A DNA stretch of 64,000 nucleotides, taken from Methylocapsa aurea (lineage in GTDB: Bacteria > Pseudomonadota > Alphaproteobacteria > Rhizobiales > Beijerinckiaceae). Below, piece after piece: positions 27,070 through 35,005 of this stretch. Position numbers and translations under genes: made by a program. Each line of letters starts with the position of its first letter. The first letter of the stretch is position 1. A model generated the notes under the pieces. The model was not told the DNA's origin. It was given only the letters and a program-made list of their open reading frames with translations, and made no database searches. The DNA lies in the NCBI RefSeq assembly GCF_000746085.1, contig NZ_JQKO01000011.1:62001-126000 (forward strand). Direction: 5' to 3'.

Positions 27070-27172
27070 AGGGCCGCTCCCGGTGGCTTTTTCCTATGGA
27101 GTTCCTTCGGGAGCGCCGCGGCGAAGAAGTCCATAACGCTCCGCGGCGGCTTCAACCGGAGAAAGATCCATC
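27070..27172 (+). promoter_or_regulatory. Structured 5' leader of rpsB
   Basis: Two perfect 7-base stems are stacked before rpsB. GCTCCCG (27076-27082) pairs with CGGGAGC (27108-27114), and GCCGCGG (27115-27121) pairs with CCGCGGC (27141-27147). The ribosome site GGAGAAAG follows. Ribosomal protein S2 is autoregulated in other bacteria, so a regulatory leader is plausible; only the stems are seen directly. Confidence 0.45.
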
Positions 27173-28201
27173 ATGGCATTGCCTGAATTCACTATGCGCG
27201 GCCTTCTCGAAGCAGGGGCTCATTTCGGCCACCAGTCGCATCGCTGGAACCCGAAAATGGAGCCCTACATTTTCGGCGCCCGCAACAATATTCATATCAT
27301 TGATCTCGCCCAGACGGTGCCTTTGCTGCATCAGGCGCTCAAGGCCGTGTCCGATACCGTGGCGCGCGGCGGCCGCGTGCTTTTCGTCGGAACCAAGCGC
27401 CAAGCCCAGGACTCCATCGCCGATGCGGCGCAACGTTCGGCGCAATATTACATCAATTCGCGCTGGCTTGGCGGCATGTTGACCAATTGGAAGACGATTT
27501 CCGCGTCGATCCAGCGTCTGCGCAAGGTCGACGAATTGCTTGGCGGCGGCGCCGTCGGCCTCACCAAGAAAGAGCGCCTGATGATGTCGCGCGAACGCGA
27601 CAAGCTCGAAAAGGCGCTCGGCGGAATCAAGGAGATGGGCGGCATTCCGGACCTCATCTTCGTCATCGACACCAACAAGGAGCAATTGGCGATCAAGGAG
27701 GCGGCCCGGCTGCATATTCCGGTCGCGGCGATCCTCGACACCAATTGCGATCCGGACGGGATTACTTATCCGATTCCGGGGAACGATGACGCTGGCCGCG
27801 CCATCACGCTCTATTGCGATCTCATCGCGCGCGCCGCGCTCGATGGCATTTCGCGCGGCCAAGGCTCGGCCGGGATCGACTTCGGCGAAGCGGAGCAGCC
27901 TCTGGCGGAGGAGCTTCCCATCGAGGCAGCCGCGGTTGAGGCCGCCGAGGCGGTCGAAGCCCCGACCGAGGCTTTCGAGCTTCTGACCGCCCCGCGCGGC
28001 GCTCCTGACGATCTCGGCAAACTGCCCGGCATCGGTCCGCAAATTGTCAAGAAGCTCAATGACGCCGGCATTTATCATTTTTGGCAGATCGCCGCCATGA
28101 CCCCGGCCGACGCCGCCAAGACCGATCACGACTTGAAGCTTGCCGGCCGCATCGAGCGCGATGGCTGGATCGCTTTGGCGCGCGGTCTCGCCGCCGCTTG
28201 A
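27173..28201 (+). CDS. rpsB: 30S ribosomal protein S2 with C-terminal extension
   Basis: This 342-residue protein carries the S2 fold in its first 230 residues. It starts [19 protein letters not shown], with [36 protein letters not shown] and [11 protein letters not shown]. The rest is an acidic Ala/Glu-rich linker and a helix-hairpin-helix-like domain ([20 protein letters not shown]). E. coli S2 lacks this extension, which alphaproteobacterial S2 proteins often carry. It binds the 30S head-platform junction and recruits S1. It forms a unit with tsf, 128 bases downstream. Confidence 0.97.
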   Translation: MALPEFTMRGLLEAGAHFGHQSHRWNPKMEPYIFGARNNIHIIDLAQTVPLLHQALKAVSDTVARGGRVLFVGTKRQAQDSIADAAQRSAQYYINSRWLGGMLTNWKTISASIQRLRKVDELLGGGAVGLTKKERLMMSRERDKLEKALGGIKEMGGIPDLIFVIDTNKEQLAIKEAARLHIPVAAILDTNCDPDGITYPIPGNDDAGRAITLYCDLIARAALDGISRGQGSAGIDFGEAEQPLAEELPIEAAAVEAAEAVEAPTEAFELLTAPRGAPDDLGKLPGIGPQIVKKLNDAGIYHFWQIAAMTPADAAKTDHDLKLAGRIERDGWIALARGLAAA

Positions 28202-28329
28202 TCGCCGCCGCGCGGTCAGGCGTGCGTTGGCGCGCGCGCGGCGCGGCCCTATTGGCAAGCAATTCGGATCCGAGTCGATTTGACGGCGGGAAATTGGACA
28301 AGCCCGCCGGAACCTAAAGGAAAGCGAAC

Positions 28330-29262
28330 ATGGCGAGCGTCACAGCCGCGCTGGTGAAGGATCTTCGCGAGAAGACCGGCGCCGGCATGATGGATTGCAA
28401 GAACGCCCTTACCGAGACCGACGGCGACATCGAAGCCGCGGTCGATTGGCTGCGCAAGAAGGGCCTTTCCAAAGCGGCCAAGAAGTCCGGCCGGATCGCG
28501 GCCGAAGGCCTTGTCGCCGTCGCCGTTCACGGCCCTGACGGCGTTGTCGTCGAGGTCAATTCGGAGACGGATTTCGTCGCCCGCAACGAGGAGTTCCAGG
28601 CGCTTGCCCGCACCATCGCCCTCGTCGCGGTCGAAAAGGGCCTGACCGACGTCGAGGCGATCAAGGCGACCCATTATCCGGGCGGCGGCACTGTGGCCGA
28701 AGCCATCGCCAACGCCATCGCGACGATCGGCGAGAACATGACCCTGCGCCGGGTTGGCGCTGTCCGTGTCGCGCAGGGGTTCGTCGGGCATTATGTCCAT
28801 AATGCGGTGTCGGAAGGCCTTGGCAAGATCGGCGTCATCGTCGCCCTGGAGTCGACCGGCGACGCCGTGCAACTGGCGCCGCTTGGCCGGTTGATCGCCT
28901 TGCATGTCGCGGCGGCGAGTCCGCTGGCGCTCGATTCCGCTGGCCTCGATCCTTCAGTCGTCGAGCGTGAAAAGGCGGTGCTTGCTGACAAGAACGCCGG
29001 CAAACCGCCTCATGTTCTCGAGAAGATCATCGAGTCCGGCCTGAAAAGCTATTATAAAGAAGTCTGCCTCGTCGATCAGCCGTCGATTCACGCGGAACAC
29101 GCCAATAAGACAATTGGACAAGTGGTGAAGGACGCTGAGAAAAACGCCGGAGCGCCGGTGACCCTCAAGGCTTTCGTGCGTTACGCGCTCGGCGAAGGCA
29201 TCGAAAAGCAGGAGACGGATTTCGCGGCGGAAGTCGCCGCCGCCGCCGGAGGTCAAGCCTGA
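28330..29262 (+). CDS. tsf: Elongation factor Ts
   Basis: This 310-residue nucleotide-exchange factor regenerates EF-Tu-GTP during translation. The N-terminal domain reads [19 protein letters not shown], and the core contains [16 protein letters not shown], the TDF motif that contacts EF-Tu. The C-terminal [13 protein letters not shown] is typical. Ribosome site AAAGGAAAG precedes the ATG. The rpsB-tsf pair is nearly universal, so the call is secure. Confidence 0.98.
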   Translation: MASVTAALVKDLREKTGAGMMDCKNALTETDGDIEAAVDWLRKKGLSKAAKKSGRIAAEGLVAVAVHGPDGVVVEVNSETDFVARNEEFQALARTIALVAVEKGLTDVEAIKATHYPGGGTVAEAIANAIATIGENMTLRRVGAVRVAQGFVGHYVHNAVSEGLGKIGVIVALESTGDAVQLAPLGRLIALHVAAASPLALDSAGLDPSVVEREKAVLADKNAGKPPHVLEKIIESGLKSYYKEVCLVDQPSIHAEHANKTIGQVVKDAEKNAGAPVTLKAFVRYALGEGIEKQETDFAAEVAAAAGGQA

Positions 29263-29439
29263 ATCGTTGAGGCGGCGGAGCGAAGCGACCCATGCGCGCC
29301 TGCTTCGCCCCTTCATAAGTCCCCCCGTCGCATAGCTGTTGTTTTCTATTCTTATTTGACCTCCGTCTGGTTTCGCAGGAAGTTCGGCCCATACATTTTG
29401 CGCCGCGCCGATTCGCACCCATTTCGATGGAGATCTGCT

Positions 29440-29964
29440 ATGTCTTTTCGTTCCGCATTTTCAGTGATCGGCATCGCGGCGGCATCGAGTTGCTTCGCCC
29501 TCGCGCTCTTGGAGCCAGCTTCGGCTCAATCTGCGCAGCAGCAGTGCAGCGCCAAGTACCAGGCCGAAAAGGCCGCTGGGACGCTCGCCGGACAGACCTG
29601 GCCGCAGTTCTACAGCCAATGCATGGCGGAGGCTAAGACCAAGGCCACAGATCCAGCGGCCGCCCCGACGGCCGCGCCGGCTCAGGCTCCTCCGGCTGTC
29701 CCCGCGGCTCCGGTCGCAGCCAATCCGCTCAAACCCGCCCCGAAGCCAGCCCCGGCTGCAGCGCCCGCCCCTGGGCCGGCTGTTTTTCCAGCCGCAATTG
29801 CGCCAGCGCATGCCAAGGACAAGCCCGGCGTGGCGCGCCAAAAAACCTGCGCCGATCAATATAGGGCCAACAAGGCGACCAATTCCAATGGCGGCCTGAA
29901 GTGGATCCAGAAGGGCGGCGGCTATTACAGTGAATGCAACAAGCGCCTGAAGGGCGGCGAATAG
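29440..29964 (+). CDS. Secreted protein with paired Cys-rich repeats
   Basis: This 174-residue protein starts at the ATG at 29440 (GGAG upstream). A signal peptide ends near ASAQS. A first repeat, CSAKYQAEKAAGTLAGQTW to FYSQCMAEA, is followed by a Pro/Ala-rich linker of about 60 residues. A second related repeat, CADQYRANKATNSNGGLKW to YYSECNKRL, closes the chain. Each repeat holds two cysteines in matching positions. I do not know a function; similar domains occur in Rhizobiales periplasmic proteins. A hairpin with arms CCGAAACG/CGTTTCGG follows at 29972-29993. Confidence 0.78.
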   Translation: MSFRSAFSVIGIAAASSCFALALLEPASAQSAQQQCSAKYQAEKAAGTLAGQTWPQFYSQCMAEAKTKATDPAAAPTAAPAQAPPAVPAAPVAANPLKPAPKPAPAAAPAPGPAVFPAAIAPAHAKDKPGVARQKTCADQYRANKATNSNGGLKWIQKGGGYYSECNKRLKGGE

Positions 29965-29971
29965 CGCAAGT

Positions 29972-29993
29972 CCGAAACGTCGCGGCGTTTCGG
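29972..29993 (+). terminator. Hairpin after the Cys-repeat protein gene
   Basis: Arms CCGAAACG and CGTTTCGG enclose a 6-base loop just after the stop codon. There is no T-run, so terminator function is weakly supported. Confidence 0.4.
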
Positions 29994-30108
29994 GCCCTTC
30001 CGTCAAAACAGCAAAAACGAAAGAGTTGCGGTTTCCGCGCGACGTTGACTGCGCCGCGCGTTCGGGGGAGCAACCTGGATCGGTCCGTCCGCCGCTCCTC
30101 TCATCCCC

Positions 30109-30672
30109 TCAAAAGTAGGCGTAAGTGGCGCCTGCCGCCCCGATCGCCCCGAGAGCGAGCGCGCTATACCAGGGCCAGCGCTGACCGCGCATGATGATCG
30201 AGATGGTCGCGATCGCGATCGCGACATGAAGAAACGTCACTGCAACCGTCAATATATGATGGCGATGTTCGTGCCGTTCGCTGGCATGCAGTTTTTCTTC
30301 GGTCTGATGTTCGAGTTCCTCGCCTTTGGCGAACAGCTCCTTTTCATCTGCGCCATAGCCCTCCGCCTTCTTCTTGAAGTCTTCGACGGAAGGACCGCCA
30401 TTGGCGGCGGCGATCGCGTAGAGATTTTTTTTGATGCTTTTTGCCTGATAGAAATTCCAATTGTCCGTCGCCTTGTTTTGCAAGAGCACGGCGGCGTTCT
30501 TGTCGCCGATCGTCGCTGCGGTTTCGATGGTTTCAAGACTGCCGACGGTTGCGGCGACGACGGCGAGGATGGCGATCGTAATCGACACCTGAGTCAAGAA
30601 AACATCGCCAAGATGCGCGACATGCTCGGCATGTTCGACGTGCTCGAAATGCTCGGTCGGAGAATCCGTCAT
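30109..30672 (-). CDS. DUF4337-family membrane protein
   Basis: This 187-residue protein starts at an ATG with a strong site (GGAGGAC). A His/Glu-rich N-terminal stretch (EHFEHVEHAEHVAH) precedes a first membrane segment (VSITIAILAVVAATVGSLE). A conserved central block follows (NKATDNWNFYQAKSIKKNLY), then a charged helical region. Two closing membrane segments follow (HILTVAVTFLHVAIAIATI and YSALALGAIGAAGATYAYF). This arrangement is the DUF4337 layout. Function is unknown. It is convergent with the Cys-repeat protein and divergent from the methyltransferase gene. Confidence 0.88.
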   Translation of the reverse strand: MTDSPTEHFEHVEHAEHVAHLGDVFLTQVSITIAILAVVAATVGSLETIETAATIGDKNAAVLLQNKATDNWNFYQAKSIKKNLYAIAAANGGPSVEDFKKKAEGYGADEKELFAKGEELEHQTEEKLHASERHEHRHHILTVAVTFLHVAIAIATISIIMRGQRWPWYSALALGAIGAAGATYAYF

Positions 30673-31018
30673 GAACCTTTGTCCTCCTGCAAGGAATTGC
30701 GTTGGGCGTCATAGCTATTTTGGTCCCTTTTGTCGCCCGCCATCAATTGGAGCCGCGAAAGAAAAGGGGGCCAGCCAGATCAAAAGGAAATCCCGAGTTG
30801 CCTCGCCTTGAAAACCGCGCGATCAATCGGTTCATGTCCTGGCCCCATGCCTTTGATGCGCTGGTGGGCTCCGGCGGGTCGGACAAAGCCGAAAGGGCGT
30901 GATTGGCGCTGTCCGACAATGGACCCTTCCAATAGACAGCATCGAGCGCTCCATCTATAAGCTGGCGCCAAGGCGGGGCGGACCCGGAGCGCTCGCCCGA
31001 GGAGGGTTTTGAGGAATC
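30673..31018. other. Intergenic region between divergent genes
   Basis: This region of about 350 bases should hold the promoters of the DUF4337 gene and pcm. No gene, repeat or stable RNA stands out. Confidence 0.45.
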
Positions 31019-31738
31019 ATGCAGGACATGAGCATCCAAGACGCGAGCAGCGCCGATTTTTCATCCCATTCGCGCCGCACGATGGTTGATTGTCAGATCC
31101 GGACCTTCGACGTCACCGATCAAGCGCTGCTCGCGCGGCTGCTCGAGGTCCCGCGCGAACAATTTTTGCCCGCGGATCTTGCGCCGCTCGCTTATTCGGA
31201 TGCCGCCCTGCGCGTGAAGGGCGAGCCTGGCGAAAAGCCAAGGACGCTGTTGCCGCCGCTCGTCTTGGCGCGCCTCATTCAAGGCGCGGGAGTGCGTTCC
31301 GGGGACAAGGTGCTCGACATCGCATCCGGGACCGGATATTCGGCGGCGCTTTTTGCCGGTCTTGCCGGCGCGGTCGTCGCGCTTGAATCCGATCGCGTCT
31401 TATTCGAGATGACCCGCGCCAATCTTGATCGGTTCGGACTGGAGCGGGTTCGCGCGATCATGGCGCCGCTCGCCGAAGGCGCGCCCAAAGAGGCTCCTTT
31501 CGACATCATTTTCATCAATGGCGCGGTCGAAGCCAATTTCAAATCGCTGTTCGCGCAACTCAAGGAAGGCGGCCGGCTGCTTGCGGTTCTGCGCCTCCCC
31601 GAGGATCCCGCCGGAGGCGCCGGCAAGGCGATATGTTACGAGAAGGTTGCCGGCGAGACGGGCTACCGGGTCTTGTTCAGCGCCTCCGCTCCGGTGCTCG
31701 ACGCGTTCCGCGCGGCCGGGGAATTCACGTTTGCTTGA
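31019..31738 (+). CDS. pcm: Protein-L-isoaspartate O-methyltransferase-like protein
   Basis: This 239-residue protein is a class I SAM-dependent methyltransferase of the PCMT family. The N-terminal block RRTMVDCQIRTFDVTDQ and the phrase VPREQFLPADLAPLAYSD are typical. SAM motif I is VLDIASGTGYSAALFAG, followed by the acidic VALESD. PCMT repairs isoaspartyl residues in aged proteins. Alphaproteobacterial members beside tolC diverge from E. coli Pcm, so the substrate may differ. GAGGA sits six bases before the ATG. It lies in the same direction as tolC, popZ and valS. Confidence 0.85.
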   Translation: MQDMSIQDASSADFSSHSRRTMVDCQIRTFDVTDQALLARLLEVPREQFLPADLAPLAYSDAALRVKGEPGEKPRTLLPPLVLARLIQGAGVRSGDKVLDIASGTGYSAALFAGLAGAVVALESDRVLFEMTRANLDRFGLERVRAIMAPLAEGAPKEAPFDIIFINGAVEANFKSLFAQLKEGGRLLAVLRLPEDPAGGAGKAICYEKVAGETGYRVLFSASAPVLDAFRAAGEFTFA

Positions 31739-32174
31739 AGCTTAAGGAAAGCTGTTCCGCGCCACATTTTTCGTTGCTATTTTACATAATGCCTCTGGTC
31801 AGAGCGAACCCTCAAACGGTCCGGCGGCGGATGAATGGAAACTTCAAAGATTTTGTCATTTGGCGGATTGATCTTCATCTTGAATATCCGCAACCATCTG
31901 TCGAAAGTTAGTCTTCAGCCTTCGCCTAGCAAGCGGGATGGCGGCTTTCGACAAGAAAATGCCACAAAATCAAAGAAGAGCTTACTTTCATGTTGCGCTG
32001 AATCGTGAAACCATCGCGCCTGTTCGGCAAAGGAATTCCTCGGCCGGACAGCTTTTGTCGGAACCGCCCGCGGACCTGCGCCGTAGCCGCGAAGAGGACG
32101 ACACGTCAGGAATTTTTCATGCATCGCGCTGCGCGTTTTCAATTTGCTCGAATGCCGATCTGGGATCTGATCGC
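31739..32174. other. Leader region of tolC
   Basis: This 436-base gap between pcm and tolC is AT-richer than the genes. An open frame continues upstream from tolC through it, but its translation lacks any signal peptide or family similarity, so I read it as noncoding promoter/leader DNA. Confidence 0.5.
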
Positions 32175-33545
32175 ATGAGGATTGCTCGCGGCGTGATCAT
32201 CGGGGCGTTTGCGCTCCTCTCGTCGCCTTGCGTGGCGGAAACGATGTCGGGCGCTTTGTCGCGCGCCTATGTCGGCAACCCGGATCTCAATCAGCAGCGC
32301 GCCTATGTTCGCGCCACCGATGAAGATCTGCCGCGCGTCTCCTCACAATGGCGGCCATCGGCCAGCGCGAGCGGACAGGCCGGTTATAATTATCTTGATT
32401 CAATCTCGGGCGATGCGGCGTTGCGGCAGAGGGAAAGCTCCATTCCGAGGAGCGTCGGGCTCACCGTCACCCAGAATCTTTTCAACGGCGGCCGCACCTT
32501 GAACGGGGTGCGGCAAGCGGAATCAAATATTTTCGGCGCGCGCGAGAGCTTGCGCAACACCGAGCTGAATGTTCTGCAAAATGGCGCGACGGCCTATATG
32601 AATGTCTTGCGCGACACCGCTATTGTCGAATTGCGCAAGAACAACATCACCGTGCTCGAGGAGCAGTTGCGCCAGACCCGCGACCGCTTCAACGTTGGCG
32701 AGGTGACGCGGACCGACGTCGCGCAGGCGCAAGCGAGCCTCGCGAACTCCCGTTCGGATTATTTCACGGCGCAAGCCAATCTGCAAAATAGCGTCGCCAA
32801 TTTCCGGCAGATCATCGGCATCCAGCCAGGCCGGCTCGAGCCGGCTCGAACGATCGAGAACCTTTTGCCACGTAGCTTGGATAGCGCGGTTGTCGTCGGC
32901 CTCTCCGAACATCCTGCGATTCAGGCGGCGTTGCACGCCGTCGACGCGGCGGCTTTGCAGGTCAAGGTGGTCGAGGGCGAACTTTATCCGACGGTCGGCA
33001 TAACCGCCAATGTCCAACAAAATTGGGCCTATGCGGGATTTGCCAAACAGCAATTGTTTAATACGTCGCTCATCGGCCAGATCACCGTGCCGATCTATAC
33101 GGGCGGCGAGGTCGACGCGCGGGCGCGCCAAGCCAAGGAAACGCTTGGCCAGGCCCGCTTGCAGGCGGACCTGCAGCGCGATTTCATCCGCGCCTCGGTG
33201 GTCTCGGCCTGGGGCGTGCTGGACTCCGCCCGCGCGGTCATTCAATCCTCAAGGGCCGCAGTCAAAGCTGCCGAGATCGCGCTCGAAGGCATCCGCGAGG
33301 AGGCGAAAGTCGGCCAGCGAACGACATTCGACGTCCTGTTCGCGCAGCAGACCTTGCTGAATACGAGGGTGAGTCTCGTCACCGCGCAGCGCGACCGGGT
33401 TGTCGCGTCCTATGCCGTGATGGCGGCCATCGGCCGGCTATCGGCGGCGAATCTCAGCCTCAATGTCGCGCAATATGATCCGACGATTCATTTCGATCAG
33501 GTCAAGGACAAGTGGATCGGCCTTCGCACTCCCGACGGACGCTAG
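32175..33545 (+). CDS. tolC: TolC-family outer-membrane efflux channel
   Basis: This 456-residue protein starts at the ATG at 32175, which places a signal peptide (MRIARGVIIGAFALLSSPC) at the N-terminus; the open frame upstream adds an unlikely leader. Two similar halves contain GALSRAYVGNPDLNQQRAYV, LTVTQNLFNGGRTLNGVRQA and the equivalent ITVPIYTGGEVDARARQAKE. Long helices form the periplasmic tunnel. TolC trimers work with RND pumps and type I secretion. The adaptor-pump pair at 16.8-21 kb lacks its own channel and could use this one. The TAG stop is the first codon of a repeat. Confidence 0.93.
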   Translation: MRIARGVIIGAFALLSSPCVAETMSGALSRAYVGNPDLNQQRAYVRATDEDLPRVSSQWRPSASASGQAGYNYLDSISGDAALRQRESSIPRSVGLTVTQNLFNGGRTLNGVRQAESNIFGARESLRNTELNVLQNGATAYMNVLRDTAIVELRKNNITVLEEQLRQTRDRFNVGEVTRTDVAQAQASLANSRSDYFTAQANLQNSVANFRQIIGIQPGRLEPARTIENLLPRSLDSAVVVGLSEHPAIQAALHAVDAAALQVKVVEGELYPTVGITANVQQNWAYAGFAKQQLFNTSLIGQITVPIYTGGEVDARARQAKETLGQARLQADLQRDFIRASVVSAWGVLDSARAVIQSSRAAVKAAEIALEGIREEAKVGQRTTFDVLFAQQTLLNTRVSLVTAQRDRVVASYAVMAAIGRLSAANLSLNVAQYDPTIHFDQVKDKWIGLRTPDGR

Positions 33546-33662
33546 CGTTTCCCGATCAGAGGGAGTCACCTTATCGAAAAGGAATCGCTCAAATTCAATG
33601 AGTTGAAGCATGTTCTTATGAGATGTCGGATATATTCGATATCTCATAAGAACATGCTCTAG
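33543..33662 (+). repeat. Interspersed repeat, family A, adjoining tolC stop
   Basis: It begins at the tolC stop codon (TAGCGTTTCCCGATCAGA) and ends in a long hairpin. GCATGTTCTTATGAGAT and ATCTCATAAGAACATGC form perfect arms within 33608-33657. Layout matches the copies at 72 and 39243. Confidence 0.75.
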
Positions 33663-33788
33663 AGCCGGATGATTTTGGACGGAATCGCGACGCGATCTCG
33701 TCCAAAGTCTTAAATCCGCCTCTCATGAAAGAGTTAGAGCATGATGTCGTCCGAAAACCGGTTTCCACTTTTCGGCATCATGCTCTAG
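33660..33788 (-). repeat. Interspersed repeat, family B
   Basis: This is the reverse complement of the element at 62327-62454. Shared parts are GAGCCGGATGA, a diverged middle, AAAGAGTTAGAGCATGATG and the arms CCGAAAACCGGTTTCCACTT with CATCATGCTCTAG. It lies head-to-tail against the family A copy after tolC. Confidence 0.8.
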
Positions 33789-34126
33789 CGCGATTGGGCC
33801 GGACGTCAGCTTCGGCCAAGATAGACCTGCGAATAGTCTTGGCGTCCGGCGCGCTTGCCAAGAATGGGGGTCTTGTTGAGCGCGCCCGACGCTTCTCCTT
33901 GCCAGCAGCGACAGGCCAGGACTACGCTTCCCACGCGAATTTGCGGCGGGCGTCGGCGGGGCTTCCGATTCGCTGGTGGATAAGCCCAAGCAGATCGCCC
34001 CATCCGTTTGAATCCCTTTGTTCACCGGCTCTATGATTTCATCGGCCAGCCAATTCCATCGCGTCAACATCCTCGGGAGCGCGGCGGGCATGATCGGCGC
34101 ATCTTCGTTTTGAAAGTATTGAGGCC
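33789..34126. other. Intergenic region upstream of popZ
   Basis: This 338-base stretch has several short open frames on both strands. None shows family similarity, signal peptide or a credible ribosome site. It must contain the popZ promoter. Confidence 0.45.
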
Positions 34127-34813
34127 ATGAGCGCAGCCAGTCCCCTTCAAAACAGCAGCCCTTTACCCGAAATGCGCCCGCGCGAGCCTTCGATGGAGGA
34201 AATTCTCGCCTCGATCCGGCGAATCATCGCCGACGATCAGGCGCTATTTGCGAACCGCGACGGGTTCGATCTCGACGCGCCGCGGCCGGAGCTTGATGCG
34301 CAAGCGCCCGACATTGGCGAGGCGGCCAAGGGAGCGAGGCAGGAGTTTGCGCCGGCTGCAGCGGATATTGGGCGAGCGAGCGGAGCCTCGTATGCCGTTG
34401 ACGAAGAACAGCGCGCGCTCGAACCGGACCTGGCCCTTTGGGCATCGGAGGATCATCGGTTGCGCGGCGGGCTCGATCCTGATTCCAAGCCTCAGGCTGC
34501 CGGCCTGGAGCCGTCGCCGCGTTCCACCGGCTGGGAGCCGGAGGATGGTTCGGCGCCAGCGGCCGGGGGGGAGCCGGCTTCGCCTGCCGTCGGCGTGGAG
34601 CCAAGGCTCGTTTCGGCGGCGACCGATGCTTCCGTCGCTTCGGCTTTCAATGCGCTGGTCGCCACCCGTTTCGTCCAGAATTCCGATGCGATCGCGGCTT
34701 TGACCCGCGAGCTTTTGCGGCCCATGCTCACGGCTTGGCTCGACGCCCATCTGCCGGCCCTTGTGGAGCGGCTGGTGCGCGCCGAAATCGAGCGGGTTGC
34801 GCGAGGGGATTAG
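34127..34813 (+). CDS. popZ: PopZ-like polar organising protein (DUF2497)
   Basis: This 228-residue protein has the conserved ends of the PopZ family. The N-terminal helix reads REPSMEEILASIRRIIADD (residues 19-38). The C-terminal assembly region contains LTRELLRPMLTAWLDAHL and ALVERLVRAEIERVARGD. The middle is low-complexity, acidic and Pro/Ala-rich, with repeated S/P-rich spacers, as in Caulobacter PopZ. PopZ self-assembles at the cell pole, holds the chromosome origin region through ParB, and recruits cell-cycle proteins. It sits between tolC and valS. Confidence 0.92.
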   Translation: MSAASPLQNSSPLPEMRPREPSMEEILASIRRIIADDQALFANRDGFDLDAPRPELDAQAPDIGEAAKGARQEFAPAAADIGRASGASYAVDEEQRALEPDLALWASEDHRLRGGLDPDSKPQAAGLEPSPRSTGWEPEDGSAPAAGGEPASPAVGVEPRLVSAATDASVASAFNALVATRFVQNSDAIAALTRELLRPMLTAWLDAHLPALVERLVRAEIERVARGD

Positions 34814-35005
34814 GGCGCAATCGACAAGCTCAGCGCAAGATCCCACGTCATGCGCGCAAGGGCGGCGTGGGTTGCGCGCATTCCATTGCGCGACATCTTC
34901 TAAAAACTTGCCTTTTGCCCGCGCGTTTGCAATCGCTCACGCAAGCGCTTAGGCCGCAAGAGTTCGCCCAAGGCAGGCGCGCGAACGACGGAAGAAAAAT
35001 ATCTC

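Noticed and set aside
33723-34091. 122-codon frame upstream of popZ, minus strand
   Set aside because: It runs into a repeat at its 3' end and has no family features; not enough support.
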